Source: an uncultured Clostridia bacterium (GTDB taxonomy: Bacteria; Bacillota; Clostridia; Oscillospirales; Acutalibacteraceae). From it: DNA of 24,572 nt. Position numbers and translations under genes: made by a program. Every line of letters starts with the position of its first letter. Positions within the stretch are counted from its first letter, which is position 1. Positions 14,062 to 20,900 of this stretch are shown one piece after another. The notes under the pieces are model-generated. The model was given only the letters and a program-made list of their open reading frames with translations. It did no database searches and had not been told where the DNA came from. The stretch is taken from the NCBI GenBank assembly GCA_945869905.1, contig CAMBQD010000002.1:1-24572 (forward strand), written 5' to 3'.

Positions 14062-14086
14062 GTATATACATAAGAAAACAAGGTAT
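14045..14086 (+). promoter_or_regulatory. Likely PadR operator region
   Basis: A perfect 9-bp inverted repeat, ATACCTTGT (14045-14053) and ACAAGGTAT (14078-14086), brackets the -10 box and start site. Between them lie a smaller repeat TTGT-gtt-ACAA (14050-14060) and the palindrome TGTATATACA (14061-14070). PadR proteins commonly repress their own promoter through such sites. Confidence 0.6.
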
Positions 14087-14104
14087 CATTCCGGAGGTAA
14101 AATT

Positions 14105-14431
14105 ATGAGATACAGTAAGGAATTATTAAAGGGCAGTACGTCAATCTTAGTTCTTTCTGTTTTGGAGAACAAGGATTTATACGGCTACAGGATTATTCGT
14201 GAGCTGGAAATCAGGAGTGAAAACGCTTTTGAAATGAGTGAGGGTACACTTTACCCTATTCTTCACGCCCTTGAAAAAGAGAAGTGCCTGTCGTCATATT
14301 GGCAGGAGATTGACGGCAGAAACAGAAAATACTATCACATAACAAAAAAAGGTAAAAAGGTGCTTGATGATAAAAAGGAGGAGTGGAAATCCTTTTCAAC
14401 CAGTGTTAACAAGGTGCTGAATTTTGCATAG
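14105..14431 (+). CDS. PadR-family transcriptional regulator
   Basis: 108 residues, the usual size of the short PadR subfamily. The winged helix is clear: KGSTSILVLSVLENKDLYGY, RIIRELEIRSENAFEMSEGT with the conserved Gly-Thr-Leu-Tyr-Pro-Ile-Leu (GTLYPILHALE), then the wing GRNRKYYHITKKGKKVL. A C-terminal helix (EEWKSFSTSVNKVL) provides dimerisation. ATG 14105 is chosen because GGAGG lies seven bases upstream; a longer frame from 14060 would begin within the promoter. It heads an operon with a HAAS/DUF1700-type membrane protein, a pairing common in Firmicutes, and probably represses itself through the repeats at 14045-14086. Confidence 0.92.
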   Translation: MRYSKELLKGSTSILVLSVLENKDLYGYRIIRELEIRSENAFEMSEGTLYPILHALEKEKCLSSYWQEIDGRNRKYYHITKKGKKVLDDKKEEWKSFSTSVNKVLNFA

Positions 14432-14471
14432 GGTAACGGCAATAAACCGTGTTTTGATTATTACTGTTACC
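14431..14471 (+). repeat. Hairpin repeat element, copy 2 (between padR and the HAAS gene)
   Basis: GGTAACGGCAATAA (14432-14445) pairs with TTATTACTGTTACC (14458-14471): 12 Watson-Crick pairs, one G-U and one mismatch. It begins on the last base of the PadR stop codon and ends just before GAGGGG, the ribosome binding site of the next gene. Its first 19 bases match copy 1 at 2710-2728 at 18 positions. Confidence 0.65.
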
Positions 14472-14483
14472 GAGGGGTGAGCT

Positions 14484-15759
14484 ATGTTTAGTAAAGAAGA
14501 TTATATTGCAGAGGTAATTTCTCTTGTTAAAAGCAAGACTGCAAGGCGTGAAATAAAAAGGGAGCTTGAGGCTCATATTGATGACAGAATTGAATATTAT
14601 ACCGAGGCAGGATATGAAAAGGATTATGCAACAGATAAGGCCGTTGAAAAAATGGGTAATCCTAAGGATTTGGCAAAAAGCATGGAAAAGCTCCATAACA
14701 ATACCCTGTGGGTTATTTTGTCAATGGTGTTCACTTCGTTATATGTTACCGGATTGGTTGTTGCAAATATAAAAGCGGTTGACTTTGCCGTAATCAATAT
14801 GGTTGATTTTGGAGGGGTAAGTGAATTCAGCAGTATTGTCTCCGTTTTGATTTTTTTAGCCGGTGCTTTTGCATTTTACACATCTAAAAAATCAAAGAGC
14901 TCGTTGATGCTTACATTGTTTGGCATAATAAGCCTCGCCACACCCATTGTGTCCTGCTATGCGTTAATACCCTTTGGGTATCAGCTTATTAGCATTGTAA
15001 CGGATTTTCCTGCGGCGATTGTGTCATCGGAAGCGTTTTTCGATACCGGTGAGGTGTTTTGGCATATTGACAATTTCTTCTCTGAGGGAACGCCAATGGC
15101 TTTGTACTGCGTATGCCAAGGAGCTGAACAGCGAAAAGCAAAGTCAGGGCTTTAAAAGCAGAGTTAATAAATTTTCATCATTTGTCATTGCTATTGCTGT
15201 TGTTGCTTTGCTTGGCACTTGTGCAGAGGAAATATATGATTTTGTAATTATTTCCGAAAGTAATAAAGGTTATGTGGAATCATTTGACGATAATTACTTC
15301 GCGGCAAGGGAGGAATTTGATGCACTCACCATACCGCAAACCACCGATGAGGTGAAGGCACTTGCAGTAGAAAAAGAGCTTTCGGATTATGATATTTCCG
15401 ATATGGAATACGGTCAGCTGACTGTTTATGAAAACGATGCCTGCTTTGTTCAAATTTCGGATTACGATGATGACGGCATTTATGACACAAAAAGAATCTA
15501 TACACAAACCGTACTCACCATTGATGAAGAACGGATAGCAAGGCTGGAGTCACTTGAAAAGGGCTCGGACATTTATGACCTTTTAGATATCGTCGGTTAT
15601 TCGGAAATGAGCGATTATATACAAAGAATTGACGGAGATAAAATAATTTCAACGGCATCAATATACTGTAAAAAAGACAGAAGGCACTATTACTCATGCG
15701 ACTTTGAATATGAAAACGGAGTTTTGGTTGATTCCTATACTGAGGAGGTGGAGCAATGA
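14484..15759 (+). pseudogene. HAAS/DUF1700-type membrane protein broken by a +1 frameshift
   Basis: The first ~70 residues form the HAAS/DUF1700-type helical domain that accompanies PadR genes (FSKEDYIAEVISLVKSK, RREIKRELEAHIDDRIEYYT, then DKAVEKMGNPKDLAKSM). Four hydrophobic segments follow. The frame then drifts into LYCVCQGAEQRKAKSGL and stops at 15153-15155. The plus-one frame continues at once with YAKELNSEKQSQGFKSR, another membrane helix (SSFVIAIAVVALLGTCAEEI) and an acidic outside domain, stopping at 15759. Removing one base near 15111 would give one protein of about 424 residues. It is therefore one gene with a single-base insertion, real or a sequencing error. Its true end overlaps the next start by ATGA (15756-15759). 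ATG 14484 follows GAGGGGTGA. Confidence 0.8.
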
Positions 15760-16517
15760 TTTATTTGGTTTATGCAGGACTTTTGCTCTTTGCCGTTGCT
15801 CTGCGTGTTTTGCTCACTGTCGGTGTGGCAAAGGAATGTGATTATCGCCAAACAAATTCAAAAAAGCTTTGGGTTGCTTTAACCGCCATTGTGGGGTTTA
15901 TCAGTGCCGTTACATTTGTATGCTTTGTACCAAAGAGGAATAAATCAAAAAACAGTAAGGCTGTTATTGAAGTAATTTTATTTTTTGCTTTGATTGCAGG
16001 TGCTGCTTTATACATCTGTTTTTGTATTGTACCTGCCGAAACAAATGCGGAAAATGAAGCGCTGAATTCCTTTAACTATGATGCTGTTACATATGAGGAT
16101 GAAAACGGAAACGAAATTATCTATGACAAAATGGGTAATAGCTATACCTTTGAGGAATACATTGACGGCTATAAGTGGTATGACCGTGACGGCAACAGCT
16201 ATAATGCCATCCTTGACGAATCGGATTGCCTGATAGGCTTTAAGTGTATAGAAACAGGCGAGGAATTTTTTGACGGAATTGACGGAGATAAATCCTGTTA
16301 CATAGATGATGAGGGATATTTGTGCATTTTTGATTTTCTTGACGACGATATATGTATTTATATGCCCGATGATTTCTCGGACGCGGTATATTTTGATAAC
16401 AACGGTCATTTGTACTATTGCACTAACGATGTATATTATGACCGGCAGGGAAACCTATTGCTTGCAAAGGGATACGAATTTCAGGACTTTACGTACTCCG
16501 ATATACCTAGGCAATGA
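15756..16517 (+). CDS. Membrane protein with acidic extracytoplasmic domain, 3' end interrupted by a miniature element
   Basis: 253 residues as it stands. Three hydrophobic helices lie at about 1-22, 40-60 and 68-92, then a highly acidic outside domain with repeated Tyr/Asp/Gly units (ENGNEIIYDKMGNSYTFEEY, WYDRDGNSYNAIL, FDNNGHLYYC, YYDRQGNLL) that resemble short beta-hairpin repeats. I recognise no named family. The start overlaps the stop of the preceding gene by ATGA, so the two were translationally coupled. The present end (DIPRQ-stop) is created by the element at 16510-16782. With the element and one TA removed, the frame continues DIPKEELEYFSY-stop (to 16813). Function is unknown, probably part of a PadR-controlled envelope response. 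Confidence 0.75.
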   Translation: MIYLVYAGLLLFAVALRVLLTVGVAKECDYRQTNSKKLWVALTAIVGFISAVTFVCFVPKRNKSKNSKAVIEVILFFALIAGAALYICFCIVPAETNAENEALNSFNYDAVTYEDENGNEIIYDKMGNSYTFEEYIDGYKWYDRDGNSYNAILDESDCLIGFKCIETGEEFFDGIDGDKSCYIDDEGYLCIFDFLDDDICIYMPDDFSDAVYFDNNGHLYYCTNDVYYDRQGNLLLAKGYEFQDFTYSDIPRQ

Positions 16518-16782
16518 AGAGCAATCCGAACCGTGGTTTAAATTGGCTGATTTGCCCTTACTCTGCGTTAAAAATACTCGGAATACATAAAGTATTCCTG
16601 CGTTTTTATGCCTTGATTAAGAACAAATCAGCACAATTTAAACTCGCAGACCAAAAATGCTTGAAGTAAAGATGAATTTTGGATTTTGAGATGGAAGCCT
16701 TGCCGGCGCAAGGCAACAGTGAAAAATACAAAAGTCGCTTTAATACTGCATTTTTGGCAGGTTCGGATTATTCTTCATTGCC
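16510..16782. mobile_element. 273-bp miniature inverted-repeat element (MITE) with TA target duplication
   Basis: The 23-bp termini (16510-16532 and 16760-16782) are inverted repeats matching at 21 of 23 positions, beginning GGCAATGAAGA. Directly outside lies TA on both sides (16508-16509, 16783-16784), the duplication made by IS630/Tc1-mariner transposases. It encodes no protein. Inside are nested structures: GGTTTAAATTGGCTGATTTG (16535-16554) against its near-complement at 16624-16644; GGAATAC/GTATTCC (16580-16598); GCCTTG/CAAGGC (16697-16714); and CCAAAAATGC/GCATTTTTGG (16651-16660, 16748-16757). It has probably been moved in trans by a transposase elsewhere in the genome. It truncates the preceding gene. 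It also fills the gene-free stretch 16518-16829. Confidence 0.88.
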
Positions 16783-16829
16783 TAAAGAGGAGCTTGAATA
16801 CTTTTCGTACTGATATGTATTACAATAAA

Positions 16830-16863
16830 AGCACCTTCTGTGAAAGCTTTCACAGAAGGTGCT
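16830..16863. terminator. Terminator of the SufCB operon (also facing the PadR operon)
   Basis: A perfect 34-bp palindrome (16830-16846 with 16847-16863), followed on the minus strand by TTTTATTG. It terminates the minus-strand SufC-SufB/D operon and, less efficiently, transcription from the PadR side. Confidence 0.9.
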
Positions 16864-16872
16864 TGCTTATTA

Positions 16873-17793
16873 TTATTTCAAAAATCCGTTTACTATTTGC
16901 TCCTCTGCCTGATGAGCGGTTAAGCCGAGGGTCATCAGCTTAATGATTTGCTCGCCTGCAATTTTGCCGATAGCCGCCTCGTGAATAAGTGCGGCGTCAA
17001 GGTCGTTGGCAGTTATTTCCGGAATGGCGCTGATAACTGCATTATCCATTATGATTGCGTCGCATTCTGAGTGACCGGAGCACTTGTTATTTCCGTTAAT
17101 TTTTGAAAGGAAAACCTGCTTGGAATTCCCCTTTGCAACAGAACGTGAAATAACGTTTGCACTTGAATTTTCTCCGTTTAAATCCACATCAAAGCTTGTT
17201 TCGGCAATTTGGTCGCCGTGAGTCATCAGCTTTTCGGTGATAACGATTTTTGCATTATCCGCAAGGGTTGCCTTGGTGGAGCGTTTTGTGGAGTCGATAC
17301 CCTTAATTTGTACCGTTTCCATTTCAAGAAAACCGCCTTCTTCAATTTCAACAATTGTCTGGGGGTTCATTATTCTGCCGCCGATGCCGTCGCCGCTTCC
17401 GTAATGCTTTTCCACATATTTAACCTTGGCATTTTTGCCGATATGGAAGGTGTGAATACCGTCGTGCTTTGACAGCTTGTCACCGCTGTTGTGTATACCG
17501 CAGCCGGCAACAATAACCACGTCGGAATTTTCACCGATATAAAAGTCATTGTAAACACTTTCCTCAAGTCCGCTTTCGCTGATTATTACAGGAATGTGCA
17601 CGCTTTCCTTTTTTGTATTTGGCTTGATGATAATGTCAATGCCGGGCTTGTCTGTTTTTGTTACAATATCAATATTGGCGGTTGTATTTCTGCCTGCGCT
17701 TGCGCCGTTTGAGCGGATGTTATATGCACCGCTCGGTATTTCGTGGAGGCCTGCAACCTGCTCCAACAAATTTTTCTGTATTTGGTCCATCAT
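16873..17793 (-). CDS. SufB/SufD-like Fe-S cluster scaffold protein (minimal SUF, SmsB-type)
   Basis: 306 residues, much shorter than E. coli SufB (495) or SufD (423) and consisting mainly of the beta-helix core and C-terminal helices. The core shows parallel-strand repeats (FHIGKNAKVKYVEKHYGSGD, PQTIVEIEEGGFLEMETVQI). C244 in GHSECDAI and H271-E272 in ALIHEAAIGKI match the positions where SufB carries its catalytic Cys and EHE motif, though the first Glu is Ile here. It would form a homodimer on SufC and assemble Fe-S clusters in the cytosol. The start is ATG 17793 (a second ATG follows at once) with a weak AGGATAA site, 20 nt after sufC. No SufS, SufU or SufE is nearby. Confidence 0.88.
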   Translation of the reverse strand: MMDQIQKNLLEQVAGLHEIPSGAYNIRSNGASAGRNTTANIDIVTKTDKPGIDIIIKPNTKKESVHIPVIISESGLEESVYNDFYIGENSDVVIVAGCGIHNSGDKLSKHDGIHTFHIGKNAKVKYVEKHYGSGDGIGGRIMNPQTIVEIEEGGFLEMETVQIKGIDSTKRSTKATLADNAKIVITEKLMTHGDQIAETSFDVDLNGENSSANVISRSVAKGNSKQVFLSKINGNNKCSGHSECDAIIMDNAVISAIPEITANDLDAALIHEAAIGKIAGEQIIKLMTLGLTAHQAEEQIVNGFLK

Positions 17794-17813
17794 TTATCGT
17801 TATCCTATCTAAA

Positions 17814-18539
17814 TTAATTGTTTTCCGAATAGAATCGGCAACCGTCTGCTGTTTCCAAAACCTGAGAAAGCATTTCGTCCCTCGTTCCGCTTGACTGTAG
17901 CTTACCGTTTGCAAGCACAACAATTTCATCTGCTATTTTCAAAATACGCTCCTGATGGGATATAATAATAATTGTGTTTTCCTTTTTGGACTGCATTTTT
18001 TCAAACACCTTAATAAGGTTGTGAAAGCTCCATAAATCTATACCTGCCTCAGGCTCGTCAAAAACGGAAAGGGGAGTCTTTCTTGCCAAAACACCGGCTA
18101 TTTCAATCCTTTTAAGCTCACCGCCTGAAAGACTGCCGTCAACATCACGGTTGATGTAATCCCTTGCACAGAGTCCCACCTCTGAAAGATATGCACAGGC
18201 ACCTGCGGCAGAAAGATTTTCTCCCGCGGCAAGGCGTATCAGGTCAATAACCTTAATTCCTTTAAATCTGACAGGCTGCTGAAATGCGTAGCTGATTCCC
18301 ATATTTGCTCTGTCGGTTATGCTCAGGTCTGTTATATCCTGACCGTTATATAAAATTTTGCCTGACGTAGGCCTTTCAATTCCTGCAATCAGCTTGGCAA
18401 GGGTTGATTTGCCGCCGCCGTTTGGCCCTGTAATAACAGTGAATTTGTTATCCTCAACAGTGTAGCTTAAGTTATCTATAATTACCTTTTCTTTTCCGTT
18501 TTCCTCCACGGAAAATGTAAGGTTCTTTAATTCAAGCAT
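17814..18539 (-). CDS. sufC: SufC-type Fe-S assembly ATPase (SmsC-type)
   Basis: 241 residues, standard SufC size. Walker A is GPNGGGKST (38-46), the Q loop AFQQPV, the signature LSGGELKRIEIAG (from 137), Walker B LSVFDEPEAGIDLWS (about 157-171) and the H-loop His195 in IISHQERIL. The SufC hallmark E/D-rich segment after Walker B and absence of partner permeases set it apart from transporter ATPases. It drives conformational change of the SufB/D-like partner encoded next. AAAGGAG precedes ATG 18539, and a good promoter lies at 18585-18613. Confidence 0.92.
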   Translation of the reverse strand: MLELKNLTFSVEENGKEKVIIDNLSYTVEDNKFTVITGPNGGGKSTLAKLIAGIERPTSGKILYNGQDITDLSITDRANMGISYAFQQPVRFKGIKVIDLIRLAAGENLSAAGACAYLSEVGLCARDYINRDVDGSLSGGELKRIEIAGVLARKTPLSVFDEPEAGIDLWSFHNLIKVFEKMQSKKENTIIIISHQERILKIADEIVVLANGKLQSSGTRDEMLSQVLETADGCRFYSENN

Positions 18540-18584
18540 TAATCCCGCTCCTTTAAATACCGCAAAATTATTAACTTATTTAGC

Positions 18585-18613
18585 ATTATACAAAAATAAA
18601 TAAAAAAAATCAA
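18585..18613 (-). promoter_or_regulatory. Sigma-A promoter of the sufC-sufB/D operon
   Basis: On the minus strand TTGATT (18608-18613) and TATAAT (18585-18590) with a 17-bp T-rich spacer, 46 bases before the sufC ATG. No Rrf2/IscR-like operator is obvious to me. Confidence 0.8.
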
Positions 18614-18614
18614 T

Positions 18615-19079
18615 ATGTTATGTAATACACATCAAAAAGGACGCAAAAAGGTTTATCATTGTATGTGCCTTAGTCAAAATATTGACAAAACCTATGTCAT
18701 TTATTCAGGCAACGCATTTGCTCCGTTTGAGTATCTTGATGAAAAAACAAACACATATGTAGGTCTTGATATGAACCATCTTGCGGCAATTGCCGAGGAT
18801 TAGAGCTTTAAGTATGAAATGCACAACGAAGGCTCTAATCAGATGTATCAGGCTATTACCTCATGCGCAGACGTTGCCTGCTTTGAGGACTATGCCGTTA
18901 TTGCTTACACAATCAGCACAGGTGCAGTAAATGTTAAGATTATCGGCGAGCCTGTTAACCCTGCTTACTATGGCTTTGCAGTTCAAAAGGGCAAGAATCC
19001 TGAGCTTATTGAGATGTTCAATAAGGGACTTGAGAACTTAAAGGCATTAAAAATTAACCCCTATGTATCTGATACATAG
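18615..19079 (+). pseudogene. Decayed amino-acid ABC transporter substrate-binding protein (family 3)
   Basis: Two stretches in one frame, split by TAG at 18801-18803, clearly derive from a periplasmic-type amino acid binding lipoprotein. The first, from about 18687, reads KTYVIYSGNAFAPFEYLDE then TYVGLDMNHLAAIAED, the N-terminal lobe. The stop replaces the expected Gln before SFKYEMHNEG. At about 18834 the sequence jumps to MYQAITSCADVACFEDYAVI and NVKIIGEPVNPAYYGFAVQK then KGKNPELIEMFNKGL, the C-terminal lobe. The signal peptide, roughly 80-100 central residues and the last helix are missing. No permease or ATPase of that system remains beside it. It is a clear pseudogene. Confidence 0.85.
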
Positions 19080-19084
19080 GGGTT
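19056..19084. terminator. Bidirectional rho-independent terminator
   Basis: 12-bp stem (19056-19067 with 19073-19084), followed by TTTTTT on the plus strand; A-rich sequence on the other side supplies a T run for the minus-strand ABC operon. Confidence 0.85.
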
Positions 19085-19095
19085 TTTTATATCTG

Positions 19096-19905
19096 TTATT
19101 CGTCTGCCTCGGTGGAAAGGAGTATTCTGTCATTGTCAAGCTCCTCGCCCGATGTTACCTTGAATTTTGCCAGCAGGTCTGCCGTGGTCAGATTTTTCTT
19201 TTCCTCGCCGGATACGTCATAAATGATTTTTCCGTCGTTCATCATAATAAGACGGTTGCCGATTGCAATGGCGTCCTTCATATTATGTGTAATCATAATT
19301 GTTGTAAGGTTATCCCTTTCAACAATCTCCTGCGTAAGCTCAAGCACCTTGTGGGCTGTCTTTGGGTCAAGGGCGGCAGTATGCTCGTCAAGGAGTAACA
19401 CCTTTGGTTTTTTTAGTGTTGCCATAAGCAATGTAATTGCCTGCCTTTGTCCGCCTGACAGCAAGCCAACCTTTGATGTAAGTCTTGTTTCAAGACCCAA
19501 GTCAAGTGACTTAAGCAGATCCTTGTAATGCTCCTTTTCCTTCTTTGTAACGCCGTTTGCAAGTGTTCTGCGTTTACCTCTGCGTGAAGCAAGAGCAAGA
19601 TTTTCAAGTATTTGCATATCTGCGGCAGTACCGGTCATAGGGTCTTGGAAAACACGTCCAAGGAATGATGCCCTCTTGTATTCGGGGAGCTTGGTTACAT
19701 CCTGACCATCGATAACAATTGAACCGCAGTCAACAGGATAAACGCCGGCAATCATATTAAGCATGGTTGATTTACCTGCGCCGTTGCCGCCGATAACGGT
19801 TACGAAATCACCCTCGTTAAGAGTCAGGTCAACGCCGTTTAATGCTTTTTTCTCATTAACAGTGCCGGGGTTAAATGTTTTGTATACATTACTGATTTTA
19901 AGCAT
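19096..19905 (-). CDS. ABC transporter ATPase (PF04392-linked importer)
   Basis: 269 residues. Walker A GGNGAGKST (about 37-45), Q-loop VFQDPMTGT, signature LSGGQRQAITLLMA, Walker B VLLLDEHTAALDP and the H-loop MITHNMKDAI. The form resembles LivF/RbsA-type ATPases that pair with BPD_transp_2 permeases. It is the last gene of the three-gene operon and overlaps the permease's end by 8 nt. Two in-frame ATGs are possible (19911 and 19905); I prefer 19905 because the GGGGG site lies about nine bases upstream. It powers uptake of the ligand bound by the lipoprotein at 20901-21941, probably an aromatic amino acid. Confidence 0.9.
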   Translation of the reverse strand: MLKISNVYKTFNPGTVNEKKALNGVDLTLNEGDFVTVIGGNGAGKSTMLNMIAGVYPVDCGSIVIDGQDVTKLPEYKRASFLGRVFQDPMTGTAADMQILENLALASRRGKRRTLANGVTKKEKEHYKDLLKSLDLGLETRLTSKVGLLSGGQRQAITLLMATLKKPKVLLLDEHTAALDPKTAHKVLELTQEIVERDNLTTIMITHNMKDAIAIGNRLIMMNDGKIIYDVSGEEKKNLTTADLLAKFKVTSGEELDNDRILLSTEADE

Positions 19906-20824
19906 TTTCATTTTCCCCCTTCACTTTTTTAGATTGCTTTGCAGCAAATTTTGATTTGGCCTGCTTCTGCCAATACGGAAGTCCCAGGAATATTGCAACT
20001 ACAACTGCTGAAAGCAATTTAAGGTCATTTGCGTCTAATCCCATCCAAACAACAATGTTTTGAACAATATAGTAAATAATACCGCCTAAAGTAACCGCAA
20101 AGAGCTTTAATGCAAAGTTGCGGAAAATTTTGCCGAAGACAACCTCTCCGACAATTACGGCTGCAAGTCCGATAACAATGGCACCACGACCCATATTTAT
20201 ATCTGCAAAGCCTTGGTACTGTGCATAAAGCGCACCGGAAAGAGCAACCAAACCGTTTGAAATAACAAGTCCAAAGATAACATTAAATTTTGTGTTAATA
20301 CCATTGGCGCGTGCCATAGCCTGATTGCAGCCTGTTGCTCTTATTGATGAGCCAACCTCTGTTCCGAAGAACCAATACAAAACAGCAATTGTCACGACGG
20401 CAAATATTACACATACGATTATTGATTTAACATTATCTCCGGACGTAAGCAAAACGTGATCCAAATTTCTTGCGCTGACAGCAACATTTGAATTTTTGCT
20501 TGAAATACGAAGATTAACGGAATATAAGCTAAGCTGGGTAAGAATACCTGCAAGTATTGCCGGTATGCCGAAAAATGTGTGGAAAATACCTGTAACTAAT
20601 CCAGCCAAGCAGCCTGCCAAAAAAGAAATTGCTACGGCGAGATAAATATTTGTTCCGTTTTTTACAAGAACGGCAAGCACAATACCGCCTGTTGCCATTG
20701 AACCGTCAACGGTAAGGTCGGCAACATCAAGTATTCTGAAAGTAATATACACGCCGATCGCCATAATGCCCCATATAATACCGTACGCCACGGCACCGGG
20801 CATTGATGCAAGTAATGATGCCAT
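19898..20824 (-). CDS. ABC transporter permease (BPD_transp_2 type)
   Basis: 308 residues with about eight to nine hydrophobic helices, for example AVAYGIIWGIMAIGVYITFR, ISFLAGCLAGLVTGIFHTFF and GAIVIGLAAVIVGEVVFGKI. The segment DLTVDGSMATGG and the coupling-loop-like SIRATGCNQAMARANGIN are typical of the permease that accompanies PF04392 binding proteins. It forms the inner-membrane channel. AAAGGAG lies upstream of ATG 20824. It is separated from the upstream binding-protein gene by a 76-nt spacer that contains a long hairpin. Confidence 0.9.
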   Translation of the reverse strand: MASLLASMPGAVAYGIIWGIMAIGVYITFRILDVADLTVDGSMATGGIVLAVLVKNGTNIYLAVAISFLAGCLAGLVTGIFHTFFGIPAILAGILTQLSLYSVNLRISSKNSNVAVSARNLDHVLLTSGDNVKSIIVCVIFAVVTIAVLYWFFGTEVGSSIRATGCNQAMARANGINTKFNVIFGLVISNGLVALSGALYAQYQGFADINMGRGAIVIGLAAVIVGEVVFGKIFRNFALKLFAVTLGGIIYYIVQNIVVWMGLDANDLKLLSAVVVAIFLGLPYWQKQAKSKFAAKQSKKVKGENENA

Positions 20825-20844
20825 AAAAATTCTCCTTTAAAAAT

Positions 20845-20876
20845 AATGGCAACAAGATTATTATCTCGTTGCCATT
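20845..20876 (-). promoter_or_regulatory. Intra-operon stem-loop between binding-protein and permease genes
   Basis: Arms 20845-20858 and 20863-20876 match at 13 of 14 positions around a 4-nt loop. On the minus strand TATTTTTAAAGGAG follows, so it could act as a leaky terminator or 3' barrier to mRNA decay. Either would give more binding protein than permease. Confidence 0.65.
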
Positions 20877-20900
20877 TATTTATAATTTTACGAGCTGTAT

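Noticed and set aside
15111..15111. Programmed +1 frameshift in the HAAS-type gene
   Set aside because: The site near 15111 shows no slippery run, rare-codon/stop pause or downstream structure of a kind I would expect; a simple one-base insertion explains it.
16830..16863. Large palindrome as part of the miniature element
   Set aside because: It lies outside the TA duplication and downstream of the restored stop codon, and has the T run expected of the sufC-sufB/D terminator.
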